DNA of 64,000 nt from CAYSQW01 sp964433135. GTDB taxonomy: Bacteria > Acidobacteriota > Aminicenantia > Aminicenantales > Aminicenantaceae. Made by a program: the position numbers and the translations under genes. Position 1 is the first letter of the stretch. Each line of letters begins with the position of its first letter. The notes under the pieces were generated by a model. It did no database searches, was not told where the DNA came from, and saw only the letters and a list, made by a program, of their open reading frames with translations. Location of the stretch: assembly GCA_964433135.1 (NCBI GenBank), contig CAYSQW010000003.1, positions 87,462 to 151,461 on the forward strand. The letters run 5' to 3'. Positions 25,149 to 34,234 of this stretch are shown here, piece by piece.

Positions 25149-25931
25149 TCAGGGAACCAGACGGTCGTACCGCTGAGCCAGATCCCGGAACTGGTCGTCG
25201 GAGATCAGATACCCGGAGATAGGAAGGCTGACTTTGGAGCGGTCGGGATCGTTGGATTGGATCAGGATGCGCTCCTGAAATATCCCGGTTTTTCCGGAAG
25301 CCGGAAATTTGATGATGACGGCGGCTTCCCGTCGGGGAGCGATCGTGAGGCCGGATGAAACTCGTTTGGAATCCAGGTAGAACCGTGCGTTTTTATGCTC
25401 GAGGGTGACAGCTAGATCCGCTTCCCCCCGGTTGCGGATGATGATCCGGCCTTCATGCGGATGGGAGTTCAGCAGAAGTCCCAGGTCCAAATCTTTCCGG
25501 TTCATCTTGAGCTGCGGGCTGGGGGGAACTTCAATTTCCGCCGAGATGGTAAGAAAAAGCTCAGGTGCGCGGGGGTCGTTGGTCTCGAGGATGATATATT
25601 TTTCGATCGAGCCCTTATAGCCGCGCGTGCTGAGGTGGACCATGATTTCCCCGTTTTCTCCGGGAGCCAGGGTTCGCTTGGAAAGCATGGCGGCGGCGCA
25701 GCCGCAGGATGTCGTCAGGTTTTCGATGATAAGCGGCGCATCTCCCGTATTCTCGAAGGGAAATCGGTGCATCAGGACCTTTCTCTCCTTGGTTTTACCA
25801 AAATCCCATGTCATTTCCTTAAAACGGATCTTCGGTCCCGTTCCGGTCGATATGCCGACGGCACATATCAGGATGACAAGGATTCCGCAGGCGCCGCGGA
25901 AGAATGAGGTGCGAATATGTTTACCGTTCAT
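25149..25931 (-). CDS. DUF1573 (Ig-like, ASH-type) exported protein
   Basis: An N-terminal hydrophobic segment (GILVILICAVGIS) is followed by two Ig-like beta domains. The first has the DUF1573 hallmarks: DFG near the start, FPFENTGDAPLIIENLTTSCGC and a closing ETNDP. The second repeats the pattern with IQSNDP. Such proteins sit in the periplasm and are thought to act as binding or assembly modules; no catalytic role is known. The open frame begins at a TTG at 25943; the ATG at 25931 is used here. Convergent with the RND gene. Confidence 0.82.
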   Translation of the reverse strand: MNGKHIRTSFFRGACGILVILICAVGISTGTGPKIRFKEMTWDFGKTKERKVLMHRFPFENTGDAPLIIENLTTSCGCAAAMLSKRTLAPGENGEIMVHLSTRGYKGSIEKYIILETNDPRAPELFLTISAEIEVPPSPQLKMNRKDLDLGLLLNSHPHEGRIIIRNRGEADLAVTLEHKNARFYLDSKRVSSGLTIAPRREAAVIIKFPASGKTGIFQERILIQSNDPDRSKVSLPISGYLISDDQFRDLAQRYDRLVP

Positions 25932-26093
25932 GATATCGATCAAAAATCCATATTAACATTTTTTTAAAAGCCAAGGCAACGAAAGACAAACTTGATGGGC
26001 TCGGGTCGATTTCATGCGAAACGAAGGCGGTGTCGTCGTTGCGGGAGGTGCGTTTTTATTTGAACCGGCCGATCTCCCCGTTTGAAATAAGGT

Positions 26094-26453
26094 TCATTTA
26101 TTGAAAATCCCTATGGTTTCGTCCTTGATCAATATCACAAAAGAGTATACGGCCAGAGCGGTTCCGAGGGGGAAATTCAAGATGCTGAGGAAGGACAGGA
26201 TCAGAGTCAGGATGCGTGCCCATTCCCTGCGTTTAAGCAGTCCGATACCGGCGATGATCTTCGGAATGGAAAAAGTCCACATCAGAAGTCCGGCTCCTAT
26301 GGCCGCCGTTCTCAGGATAAACGGGGCTTCGGTGCTTAAGTCCGGAATGAACGAAACGCCGAACAGAAGACCGCATAGGAGGAATCCGCCCAGGAAACCC
26401 AAACCTCCCAGGACGATCCACAGTACTCCGATAACGCCGACATGTTTTTCCAT
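26094..26453 (-). CDS. small membrane protein, four helices
   Basis: 119 residues with about four hydrophobic helices and a short basic loop (KRREWAR) between helices 3 and 4. This pattern recurs in small uncharacterised membrane proteins that end in a short charged tail. No motif for function is visible. It follows the YbjQ-like gene with a 10-base gap and is likely in the same transcript. Confidence 0.7.
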   Translation of the reverse strand: MEKHVGVIGVLWIVLGGLGFLGGFLLCGLLFGVSFIPDLSTEAPFILRTAAIGAGLLMWTFSIPKIIAGIGLLKRREWARILTLILSFLSILNFPLGTALAVYSFVILIKDETIGIFNK

Positions 26454-26463
26454 GATATCCCGC

Positions 26464-26796
26464 CTAAATGTCCCGGGTGACCACCGCGGTGCCGTTGGCG
26501 CTGACCATCAGCATCCCGCCGCCTTGTCCGACCTGGAGGGTTTCGTAATCGAGATCCACGCCGATGACGGCATCGGCGCCGAGGGCTTGCGTCTGTTCCG
26601 TCATCTCTTTGACGGCGATCGCTTTGGCTTGTTGGAGCTCACGTTCGTAAGCCGCCGACCGGCCGCCCACGATATCGCGGATGCCGGCAAAGAAATCCTT
26701 GAAGATATTGGCCCCGAGGATGGCATCCCCACTGACCAGGCCCAGATACTTGGTGATTCTTTTCCCCTCGATAGTTGGGGTCGTTATGATAAGCAT
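26464..26796 (-). CDS. YbjQ/UPF0145 family protein
   Basis: 110 residues, soluble, matching the YbjQ family: a start in TTPTIEGKRI, GLVSGDAILGANIFKD, then AAYERELQQAKAIAVKEM and GADAVIGVDLDYET. Family members form pentameric rings and are annotated as possible metal binders; the true role is unknown. A strong AAAGGAGG precedes the start. Confidence 0.9.
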   Translation of the reverse strand: MLIITTPTIEGKRITKYLGLVSGDAILGANIFKDFFAGIRDIVGGRSAAYERELQQAKAIAVKEMTEQTQALGADAVIGVDLDYETLQVGQGGGMLMVSANGTAVVTRDI

Positions 26797-27032
26797 GCGT
26801 CCTCCTTTATTCTCTATTATACGACAAGCGGATGAAACCGTTCAGCTGAATCTTTTTTGTCGAGACGTTTTTTCCACGGCTGATCGTGCCTTCATCGCCA
26901 GGCCTCCTGAAAAATGCCCGGCTTGACTTTATTTTAAGTGCTGTAAAATCCTATAATAAGGAAGAGAATGGGACCATGGGATTCGTGAATGGATACCATC
27001 CTGAACAAGGAAATATCGGAAGGAGGGATGAC

Positions 27033-27404
27033 ATGGAACATCGCGGTGCCAGGGCAGGCTGGATCTTGGGAGGTGTGGGAGCCCTTGTTTGGATTCCGGT
27101 GTTAGCGGGCGTGCTGTTGGCAAAAGGGAATACCATAGGGGGTGTTCTCGGGTTAGGGCTGTTTGTGATCGGGATTTTGTACCTGCTCGTCTTTGCCCCC
27201 TGGCGGCATGGGAGCATGCCCTTCCGTCGCTTATATTTGGGTTTGGTTCTGATCATACTGGTCGCGGCCGTGGTGCTGTTGGCTTTCTGGGAGGGCGGGC
27301 GCTATCTGGATATGAGGAAAGCCTTTTATCTGGTTTATTTCTTGCCGCTGCTGATTCCGGTATTTACCTTCGGTAAAAAAACTTGGAAGGATCTCCACGG
27401 CTGA
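27033..27404 (+). CDS. small membrane protein, four helices
   Basis: The ATG at 27033 (MEHRGARAGW) is chosen because GGAAGGAGG lies six bases upstream; the open frame reaches further back without a site. It has about 123 residues, four hydrophobic helices, and basic loops before helices 1 and 3. No family recognised. It stands alone between the ybjQ region and a hydrolase gene. Confidence 0.7.
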   Translation: MEHRGARAGWILGGVGALVWIPVLAGVLLAKGNTIGGVLGLGLFVIGILYLLVFAPWRHGSMPFRRLYLGLVLIILVAAVVLLAFWEGGRYLDMRKAFYLVYFLPLLIPVFTFGKKTWKDLHG

Positions 27405-27524
27405 TCCCGTAACCATTGGAAGGAGAATCCGCCGCTTGTACTGCGGGGATATTCTCCCGCAGCAAGATCCTGACGGTCAATACCCGGCCGGGCTTGTTTG
27501 ATTTGAGCGGAAAGGAGGGATTTG

Positions 27525-28211
27525 ATGCAGGAACACGAAATAAAGATTCCCACCGGAGAAGACGCGAGGGTTTCAGGAGTGGTTCACGTGCCGGACGGAT
27601 ATTTACCCCGTTCGGGGACCGGTGTGATTCTGGCCCATGGAGCCGGCAATGATATGCGCACTCCCATGTTGAGGGCTCTTTCGGAAGAGCTGTGCGGCGC
27701 CGGCATCCTGACTCTCCGTTTCAATTTTCCCTATAAGGAGAAAGGACGGAAAGCCCCGGATCGGATGCCGGTGCTAATAAATACATGGGAAGCCGCCGGC
27801 CTTTTCTTGAAGAATCATCGAGATTGGGAGCCGCGGCGGATCGCCGCCGCCGGAAAATCGATGGGGGGAAGGGCGGCATCCATGGCGGCCGCGGAACGAA
27901 AACTTTTTGCTGATAGCCTGATTTTCTTCGGCTATCCCCTGCATCCTCCCGGACGGAAGGACAAGCTGCGTGACGCGCATCTCTATCGGATCGGAATTCC
28001 GATGCTGTTTTTTGCCGGGACAAGAGATCCCCTCTGTGACTTGAGCCTTCTGCGCCCCGTATTGGATGGATTGCGCGCCCCACATGATCTGGAGGTGATA
28101 TCGGGAGGGGATCATTCTTTCCGCATGCTCAAATCCTCCGGCTTAACCTCCCGTGAGGTGTGGGAGCGGCTGGCGCTTCGAACCATATCCTGGCTGGAAG
28201 AAAAAGGATAA
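27525..28211 (+). CDS. alpha/beta hydrolase of the KANL3/Tex30-like or dienelactone-hydrolase-like type
   Basis: 228 residues, soluble. VILAHGAGNDM forms the oxyanion region, the nucleophile Ser is in GKSMGGR, the acid in GTRDPLCD and the His in GGDHSF. This layout matches small alpha/beta hydrolases of the KANL3/Tex30 group, whose substrates are mostly unknown. A TTG lies one codon before the ATG; AAAGGAGGG precedes both. Confidence 0.85.
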   Translation: MQEHEIKIPTGEDARVSGVVHVPDGYLPRSGTGVILAHGAGNDMRTPMLRALSEELCGAGILTLRFNFPYKEKGRKAPDRMPVLINTWEAAGLFLKNHRDWEPRRIAAAGKSMGGRAASMAAAERKLFADSLIFFGYPLHPPGRKDKLRDAHLYRIGIPMLFFAGTRDPLCDLSLLRPVLDGLRAPHDLEVISGGDHSFRMLKSSGLTSREVWERLALRTISWLEEKG

Positions 28212-28246
28212 CGCCCGCTGATCCTGAGGGGAAGGGAAGCTGGTTC

Positions 28247-28618
28247 CTAAAAAATACAAAGCAGACTGAATAGGGTCAGCAGAAAAAGACCGGCGAACAT
28301 ACCAACGAATGCCGGCTGTCGTCTTTGCGCGAAATAGCCGGAGCTGACCACCAGGGTATAAAGCAGCATACCCAGTGCCAGCAGAAGTATGTCTTTTCCC
28401 CAGGACGTATTCGCGATCAGGGCCGTTCCGCCCAGAATCAAAACAACGGCCGTTATCAGTTCCGCCGCCAGATGAAATTTGATGCGCATGGGCTCGGTAT
28501 CAAGTTCAGGAATTTGATCTCTTAAATAGAACATGATCCACTGCCCTATCATGCCGATGCCGACACAGATGGAAAAGATGGAAGGGAAAACCTTTTCAAA
28601 TCCACTGAGTTCATCCAT
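28247..28618 (-). CDS. small membrane protein of unknown function
   Basis: About 123 residues from the ATG at 28618, with four hydrophobic helices. The polar segment LRDQIPELDTEPMRI sits between the first and second. No motif recognised. It is the only gene on this strand between the hydrolase and the Fe-S operon. The upstream open frame to 28642 adds eight residues without a clear site. Confidence 0.65.
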   Translation of the reverse strand: MDELSGFEKVFPSIFSICVGIGMIGQWIMFYLRDQIPELDTEPMRIKFHLAAELITAVVLILGGTALIANTSWGKDILLLALGMLLYTLVVSSGYFAQRRQPAFVGMFAGLFLLTLFSLLCIF

Positions 28619-28642
28619 GAGAAATCGATTGTAACAGATCAA

Positions 28643-28997
28643 TTCAAAACTTCAAGTGAGGGGGTGAATCTACCGGCATGGATCTGAAGCGCATCTTGAG
28701 ACGATCGACTCGTTCCCACATTACCGGAATGCCGGAAGCGACAAGGATGGCCGTTTCATCGGAATATGCGACGTGATTTTGCACGAAGCCTGTTCCCGGT
28801 TCCCGTACCGGCGAAAATCAGATTTGGCCGATAAAAAAAGTTGACAAATCCGACAAATATTATAAAGATAAATAATGTTTATGGATAATGACCGCCGCGA
28901 TCCTATCGAGAGTCCGGGGCTTTCGATTGCCGAAGGGTTTGAAACGCGGTGCATGCTTCGATGCGATGAATCCCCATTTAGGTGAAAGAGGTCTGAT
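28643..28997. other. gene-free region and long leader of the Fe-S/AOR-like operon
   Basis: About 355 bases. The right part has the promoter at 28841-28868, then a 120-base leader. A 34-codon open frame (28881-28985) lies in the leader and stops 12 bases before the next start. It lacks a ribosome site, so it is not called as a gene. The left part (28643-28840) shows nothing recognisable. Confidence 0.55.
28841..28868 (+). promoter_or_regulatory. probable promoter of the Fe-S/AOR-like operon
   Basis: Consensus TTGACA, a 16-base spacer and TAAAGA. The surrounding DNA is AT-rich, with other possible -10 boxes shifted by a few bases. Confidence 0.45.
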
Positions 28998-29672
28998 ATG
29001 AAAAAACATTCTATTGACCGGCGTGATTTTCTCAAATCCGGGGCGGTTTCTCTTGCGGGATTGTCCTGCCTGCCGCTTTTCAGAGCTCTCGATTCTTATG
29101 CTGAAGCTTCCGGGAGCATTCCGATCCTGATGAACGCCAAGGGCGTTTTGCTGGCGGATCCTTCCCGCTGCACCGGGTGCGGCCGATGCGAGTTGGCCTG
29201 TACGGAATTTAATCTGGGGAAAGCGCATCCGTTGGTGGCCAGCATAAAGATCCGGCGGAATCTCAATTTCGGACCGAACGGAGCATGGGCTGGGCAGTGG
29301 CTGAACATGGGAAAGGCGGATCAGGGGCGCATCTTTCAGGAAACCTGCAAGCAATGCGCTCATCCTGTTCCCTGCGCATTGGCCTGTCCGGAGGATGCCA
29401 TCAGACCGGATGCCGCAACCGGCGCCCGGATCGTGGATGAGAAGAAATGCACCGGATGCGGCATCTGTGTTTCTGCATGTCCGTGGGAAATGCCCACGAT
29501 CGATCCTGAAACCGGAAAAGCCGTGAAATGCGATCTGTGCGGCGGGGAACCTGAGTGCGTGGCAGCCTGTCCGACCCGCGCGCTGCACTATATAAAATGG
29601 CGTGACCTCTCGCGGGAAAGCGTCCGGCGCAGTGCGGGGATTCAGAGCAACTGTTTGGAATGCCACAAATGA
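28998..29672 (+). CDS. Tat-exported polyferredoxin, YdhY-like partner of the AOR-like enzyme
   Basis: 224 residues. A twin-arginine signal (RRDFLKSG near 9-16) is followed by a hydrophobic core, so the folded Fe-S protein is exported. It has four Cys clusters of the CxxCxxCxxxC type, starting CTGCGRC, CKQCAHPVPC, CTGCGIC and CDLCGG, enough for four [4Fe-4S] centres, as in DMSO-reductase-type electron-transfer subunits. The next gene, 33 bases on, encodes the AOR-like catalytic protein, and the pair matches E. coli YdhY-YdhV. It probably passes electrons between that enzyme and the membrane. Confidence 0.88.
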   Translation: MKKHSIDRRDFLKSGAVSLAGLSCLPLFRALDSYAEASGSIPILMNAKGVLLADPSRCTGCGRCELACTEFNLGKAHPLVASIKIRRNLNFGPNGAWAGQWLNMGKADQGRIFQETCKQCAHPVPCALACPEDAIRPDAATGARIVDEKKCTGCGICVSACPWEMPTIDPETGKAVKCDLCGGEPECVAACPTRALHYIKWRDLSRESVRRSAGIQSNCLECHK

Positions 29673-29705
29673 GTTTAATGGATTCGTATGGACACCGGAG
29701 GGGAG

Positions 29706-31793
29706 ATGAGTGAATTGGGAGGTTGGAGCGGAAAGGTGCTTCGCGTCGATTTGAATACGGGAAAGATCTGGGATGAAGGCACCCTGGAGAAGTATCGGCC
29801 CTATCTGGGTGGGACCGGGATCGGATACAAAGTCCTATGGGATGAAGTTCCCAACGGCGTACGCGCTTGGGATCCTGAGAACCGAATCGTTTTCGCCTGC
29901 GGACCCCTGGCGGGAACCAGTGCCTTGTGCTCGGGCCGTACGGCCGTCACATCGCTGTGGCCTCCCCATAAGGATGAGTGGGTCGCCTCGGGCCACATGG
30001 GGGGGTATTTCGCATCGGAAATGAAATATGCGGGCTGGGATGCGATCATAATCCAGGGGCGCTCCGAGAAGCCTGTTTGGCTGTATGTCAATAACGGAAA
30101 CGTCCAGATCAGAAATGCGGAGCGGTTGTGGGGTTCAGGAACCTATCGAACACATGCGGAGATCTGCGATGAGATGGGCGCCGCCGCTCAAGTGGCGGCA
30201 ATCGGCCCGGCGGGCGAGAACCTGGTGAGGATGTCCTGTGTCATCACCGGGAATTCACATTCGGCCGGCGGCATGGGCAGCGTGATGGGGAGCAAAAATC
30301 TTAAGGCGATCGGGATTATCGGCAGCCGTTCCGTGAAGATCGAGGCCGATCCCGGGGAGTGGAAGAAACTGATCGATTACGCCCTTTCGCTCGCCGGCGC
30401 CAATAACCAGTGGGTGGTTCCGAGCACTCCCCAGCCCTGGTCGGAATGGCACAATCCGCGCAGCCGCTGGACCGCGGATCCTCGCAGGTACTGGGGCGCC
30501 GCGGATCCGCCGATATCGACCGGAACCTGCCATCCGAATGACCGTAACAGCATCGGATACCGCACCTTGAAATCCATTTATGATTTCGGTGAAGTCGCGC
30601 AGGATTATACCGTGCGGATGGATGGTTGTCACGCATGTCCGATCCGATGTTTTCCGGTGATGCGCGTTCCTTCGGCTGCGAGATATGGGGCCCCGGCGGA
30701 GGCCAGCAACACCTGTGGAGGGTGGTGGGCGGGGACCCGGCTAATGCGCCACCGTTTCAACACATATGCCTATCTGGAATCCGCGGTCGTGGGGAAATTC
30801 TTTGCGGACGATTTAGGCTTGTGGAACAACTACAATCTGATGCCGGGGACCTTCCAATTTGCTTACGATCATGGGATTCTCAAAGCGGCCCTGAGTCCGG
30901 AGGAATATAAGCGGATTCCCTGGAAACTGTATGAATCCAAAAACCCCGAATTCATTAAGGATTTCTGCCGGCGGATTGCATTCAAGATCGGGGAATTCGG
31001 CAAGGCCATGGGGGAAGGAACGGATTATGCTTTGCAGAAATGGAAATTTCCTCGCGAATATTACCTTGACGGACAAGGAGTCAGATACTTCAAGCACGGA
31101 CACACGCGCCATCATGAATGGTCGGGGGCTCAGGTGGGACTGCTGATCAACATGCAGTACAACCGTGATCCGCAATGTCACTCCCACTCCAATTTTTTGT
31201 CCAGCGGCCTGCCGCTGGAGCTTCTCAAGGAGATCGCCGCGGAGCGCTTCGGCTCCCCGGATGCGGTGGATGCCAATGCGGATTTCACCCGAATGAATGC
31301 GGGCAAGGCTCGTTTCGCTAAATTTTCCCTGCTTCGGAAAGAACTCCACGACAGTCTCCCGCTCTGCAATTGGATGTTTCCCTGGCTGGTTTCACCGCTC
31401 AAGGAGCGCGGTTACAGGGGCGACAGCGGACTGGAGGCGAAATTCTATTCCGCCGTTACCGGGGATCAAAAAAATGAAGAGCAGCTCGATCTCGATGCCG
31501 AAAGGATATTCAACCTTCACCGCTGCCTGACCATGCGGCAGATGAAAACCCGCAATATGAGGGAAGCTCATGATCTGCTTCCCCCGTGGGTTTTCAACGA
31601 TCCCAACGGCAAAAAGCCCTATACTCCGGGAGCCCGGGCGGTTGAAAAGGATGACATGGAAACAGCCCGGGATATGTTTTATGCTGAATGCGGCTGGGAC
31701 GAACAAAACGGAGCTCCGACAAAAAAAACGCTGCAGAGGCTGGGACTGGATGAGGTGGCTTCTGATTTGAAAAAAGCGGGCTTGGGAGACTGA
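29706..31793 (+). CDS. aldehyde:ferredoxin-oxidoreductase-like tungsto/molybdo-enzyme, YdhV type
   Basis: About 695 residues and no signal peptide. The N-terminal pterin domain begins GWSGKVLRVDLNTGKI and has the family's GGTGIGYKVL. The cluster ligands are CHACPIRC in the middle and a late Cys in LPLCNWMFPW, giving the four Cys of the AOR [4Fe-4S] centre. Many blocks (VVPSTPQPW, NCxxNRD-like QYNRDPQCHSHSNF, LQRLGLDEVASDL at the end) match E. coli YdhV more than archaeal AOR. The substrate is unknown. The ATG at 29706 follows GGAGGGG; an ATG at 29688 lacks a site. Second gene of the pair. Confidence 0.9.
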   Translation: MSELGGWSGKVLRVDLNTGKIWDEGTLEKYRPYLGGTGIGYKVLWDEVPNGVRAWDPENRIVFACGPLAGTSALCSGRTAVTSLWPPHKDEWVASGHMGGYFASEMKYAGWDAIIIQGRSEKPVWLYVNNGNVQIRNAERLWGSGTYRTHAEICDEMGAAAQVAAIGPAGENLVRMSCVITGNSHSAGGMGSVMGSKNLKAIGIIGSRSVKIEADPGEWKKLIDYALSLAGANNQWVVPSTPQPWSEWHNPRSRWTADPRRYWGAADPPISTGTCHPNDRNSIGYRTLKSIYDFGEVAQDYTVRMDGCHACPIRCFPVMRVPSAARYGAPAEASNTCGGWWAGTRLMRHRFNTYAYLESAVVGKFFADDLGLWNNYNLMPGTFQFAYDHGILKAALSPEEYKRIPWKLYESKNPEFIKDFCRRIAFKIGEFGKAMGEGTDYALQKWKFPREYYLDGQGVRYFKHGHTRHHEWSGAQVGLLINMQYNRDPQCHSHSNFLSSGLPLELLKEIAAERFGSPDAVDANADFTRMNAGKARFAKFSLLRKELHDSLPLCNWMFPWLVSPLKERGYRGDSGLEAKFYSAVTGDQKNEEQLDLDAERIFNLHRCLTMRQMKTRNMREAHDLLPPWVFNDPNGKKPYTPGARAVEKDDMETARDMFYAECGWDEQNGAPTKKTLQRLGLDEVASDLKKAGLGD

Positions 31794-31883
31794 AACCGCC
31801 TGGACGGCGATCCCGAATCCACCCGCTTAGAGGTGTCAACATTTTGAGGAGAAAGAATCAAGCGGCCAGGCGGAAATAGTGCG

Positions 31884-34094
31884 TTACGCTTTGATCAGAT
31901 CGCGAAGCAGGTGTCGGCATACTTTAGGAGACTCAAGGAAAAAACGGGCCTGGGTCATGCCGTAACCGATCTTGATGCTGTAAGCCGACGACGGCAGTAC
32001 TTTAAAAATATCTTCATCCGTCCAGTCATCTCCCAAAGCGAGGATGAAATCCCAATCCCGCTCATCCAGGTAAGTTTTAGCGGCTTCTCCCTTGTTGATA
32101 CCTCCGATACGGACTTCGATCACTTTCTTTCCCCGCATGAGCTGCAGTTCGGTATTCGACAGGAATTCGTTGAGATTGTCGAATAATTCACAGGAACGCA
32201 TTTCGCCCAATTCCGGATCGGCTTTTCGGAAATGCCATGCCAGGCCGAATTCCTTCTCTTCGACGAAAGATCCGGGAACCCTGGCTTCATAGTCTTTCAG
32301 AATCGGTCTGATCTGTTGTTTCCAATCCGTGGAAACGTTTTTGTGTGGAATCCACTGCGTATTCGACTGTGCGCGCATCCAAGCGCCGTGTTCGGCCACC
32401 AGCGAACAGGGGACATCCCCCATCCATTTTTCCAGGGACTGCCGGTCGCGACCGCTGACGATCACCAGGTTGTTCTTCGGATTCGACGCCAGATTGATCA
32501 AGAGCTCCTTGAGTTCTTTGTCGGGCTTGGCTTCCTGCGGGGTTCTGGCGAATGATATCAGGGTTCCGTCATAGTCGAAAAGCAGCAGGCGTTTGTGCGC
32601 TTTGGAATATTGAGCCAACAATTTGTCTTTCAATTCCGCGTTCAGTTTTATGTGCGCGTGCAAGGATTGGAGACGCTTGGCCTCGGTGATCCCGCCGAGG
32701 TAGCTGTTGATCCAGTATGTGAGGTCGTACTCGATGATTCTCTGGCGCATGGTTCGCATGCGCTGAGCCTGCTCTTCTTCGGGCATGGAGACGGCATTCT
32801 GGAGCGCTTCCAAAAGCTCTCTCCGATTGAAGACGTTGACCACCAGCGCTTCGCTGAGTTCGAGAGCGGAGCCGGCGGTTCCGCTCAGAATCAGGACGCC
32901 CCGATTGTCGGTATGGGTGGCGACATACTCCTTGGCCACGAGGTTCATCCCGTCACGGATCGGGGTGACCCAGGCGACATCGGCTACGAGATAAAGGGAA
33001 AGCAGTTTTTCGAAAGACAGCGAGCGGTACATATAGGAAACCGGGGTCCAGTCCGGAGTACCAAAAAGACCGTTGATCTGTCCCACCAAACCATCGATTT
33101 CCTTTTTGAGCCGGATATAGTCTTTAACCCGCGTGCGAGAGGGAACGCAGAGCATCATATATATGATCTTGTCATGCCATTCGGGGTGTTGGGTAAGAAA
33201 AGCCTTAAACGCTTCCAGGCGCTGTGGAATACCCTTGGAGTAATCCAGCCGATCGACGGAGAGGATGATCTTGCGCTCATCCGCCCGCACGGTACGCTGG
33301 TATTTCATCACATCCTTTCGGGTTTCTTCCCGTTGCATCAGGTTCTTGATCTGCCCGACATCGATTCCCATAGGGTAGTTGTCCACCTTGACGATACGGT
33401 CCTCGACGTTGACTGTGCCGAGTTCATGTTCGTAACCAAGGAGACGCAAAGCACTACTGAGAAAGTGGCGGGCGTATTCGTAAACATGAAATCCCACCAG
33501 ATCGGCCCCCAGCACTCCTTTAAGGATGTCCTCCCTCCAGGGGAGGATGCGAAATATTTCGAAGGATGGAAAGGGGATGTGCAGGAAAAAACCGATCCGG
33601 GAGTTTTGGAGGTTGTCGCGAATAAGCTTGGGCAGCAGCATCAAATGGTAATCGTGGACCCAGAGAACGTCATCCGGATCGGAAACTTTCAGCACCCGTT
33701 GGAGAAACTTCTGATTGACCTGGTTGTACATGTTCCATTCCGTTTCTTCGAATGTGCAGAGGGAAGAAAAATAATGAAACAAAGGCCATAAGGTTCGATT
33801 GGAAAAACCGAGGTAGTATTTCTCGATCTCTCTTTGACTCAGGAAAACCGGATAGCAGTTATGTTCGGCGATAAGGGTGGCCTCGATCTGTTTTTCCTCG
33901 TCTTTGGTGCGGGGCTTGTATCCCGGCCAGCCGATAAAAACGACTTCGCTTTCTTCCGAGAGCGTTCGGAGTCCGGTCGCCAGTCCACCTGGACTTGGAA
34001 GGATCGCTATCTCCCCTTTTTTTCGGATAATGGAAACAGGAAGACGATTGGCGATAACGATAATCCTGTTTTTTCTTGAACCCTTTGAGCGCAT
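31884..34094 (-). CDS. fused trehalose-6-phosphate synthase/phosphatase
   Basis: 736 residues. The N-terminal GT20 synthase (about 10-475) joins UDP-glucose and glucose-6-P: SPGGLATGL, HDYHLMLLP, HIPFPSFE, RLDYSKGIPQR and RDGMNLVAKEY are all present. The C-terminal HAD phosphatase (about 500-730) has FDYDGTLIS, VSGRDRQSLE, and ALGDDWTDEDIF, so it can release free trehalose. It lies 140 bases downstream of the TreT gene on the same strand. No strong ribosome site is seen before the ATG. Trehalose made here would serve as compatible solute or stress protectant. Confidence 0.94.
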   Translation of the reverse strand: MRSKGSRKNRIIVIANRLPVSIIRKKGEIAILPSPGGLATGLRTLSEESEVVFIGWPGYKPRTKDEEKQIEATLIAEHNCYPVFLSQREIEKYYLGFSNRTLWPLFHYFSSLCTFEETEWNMYNQVNQKFLQRVLKVSDPDDVLWVHDYHLMLLPKLIRDNLQNSRIGFFLHIPFPSFEIFRILPWREDILKGVLGADLVGFHVYEYARHFLSSALRLLGYEHELGTVNVEDRIVKVDNYPMGIDVGQIKNLMQREETRKDVMKYQRTVRADERKIILSVDRLDYSKGIPQRLEAFKAFLTQHPEWHDKIIYMMLCVPSRTRVKDYIRLKKEIDGLVGQINGLFGTPDWTPVSYMYRSLSFEKLLSLYLVADVAWVTPIRDGMNLVAKEYVATHTDNRGVLILSGTAGSALELSEALVVNVFNRRELLEALQNAVSMPEEEQAQRMRTMRQRIIEYDLTYWINSYLGGITEAKRLQSLHAHIKLNAELKDKLLAQYSKAHKRLLLFDYDGTLISFARTPQEAKPDKELKELLINLASNPKNNLVIVSGRDRQSLEKWMGDVPCSLVAEHGAWMRAQSNTQWIPHKNVSTDWKQQIRPILKDYEARVPGSFVEEKEFGLAWHFRKADPELGEMRSCELFDNLNEFLSNTELQLMRGKKVIEVRIGGINKGEAAKTYLDERDWDFILALGDDWTDEDIFKVLPSSAYSIKIGYGMTQARFFLESPKVCRHLLRDLIKA

Positions 34095-34234
34095 AAGAAC
34101 CTACCACTTATTCTACCGCGTCAAAGGAGGAATAGCAAATGACTTCCGATCGCGGTGATTTCCCGCGGCCGCGATTACGGGTAGGATCCCTTTTTCCTGG
34201 ATCCGTTGGGTGAAACCGCCAGACCGAGGAGGAT

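Noticed and set aside
32595..33791. A 398-residue open frame on the plus strand
   Set aside because: Antisense to the trehalose-6-P synthase part, whose motifs are complete. No ribosome site or recognisable sequence.
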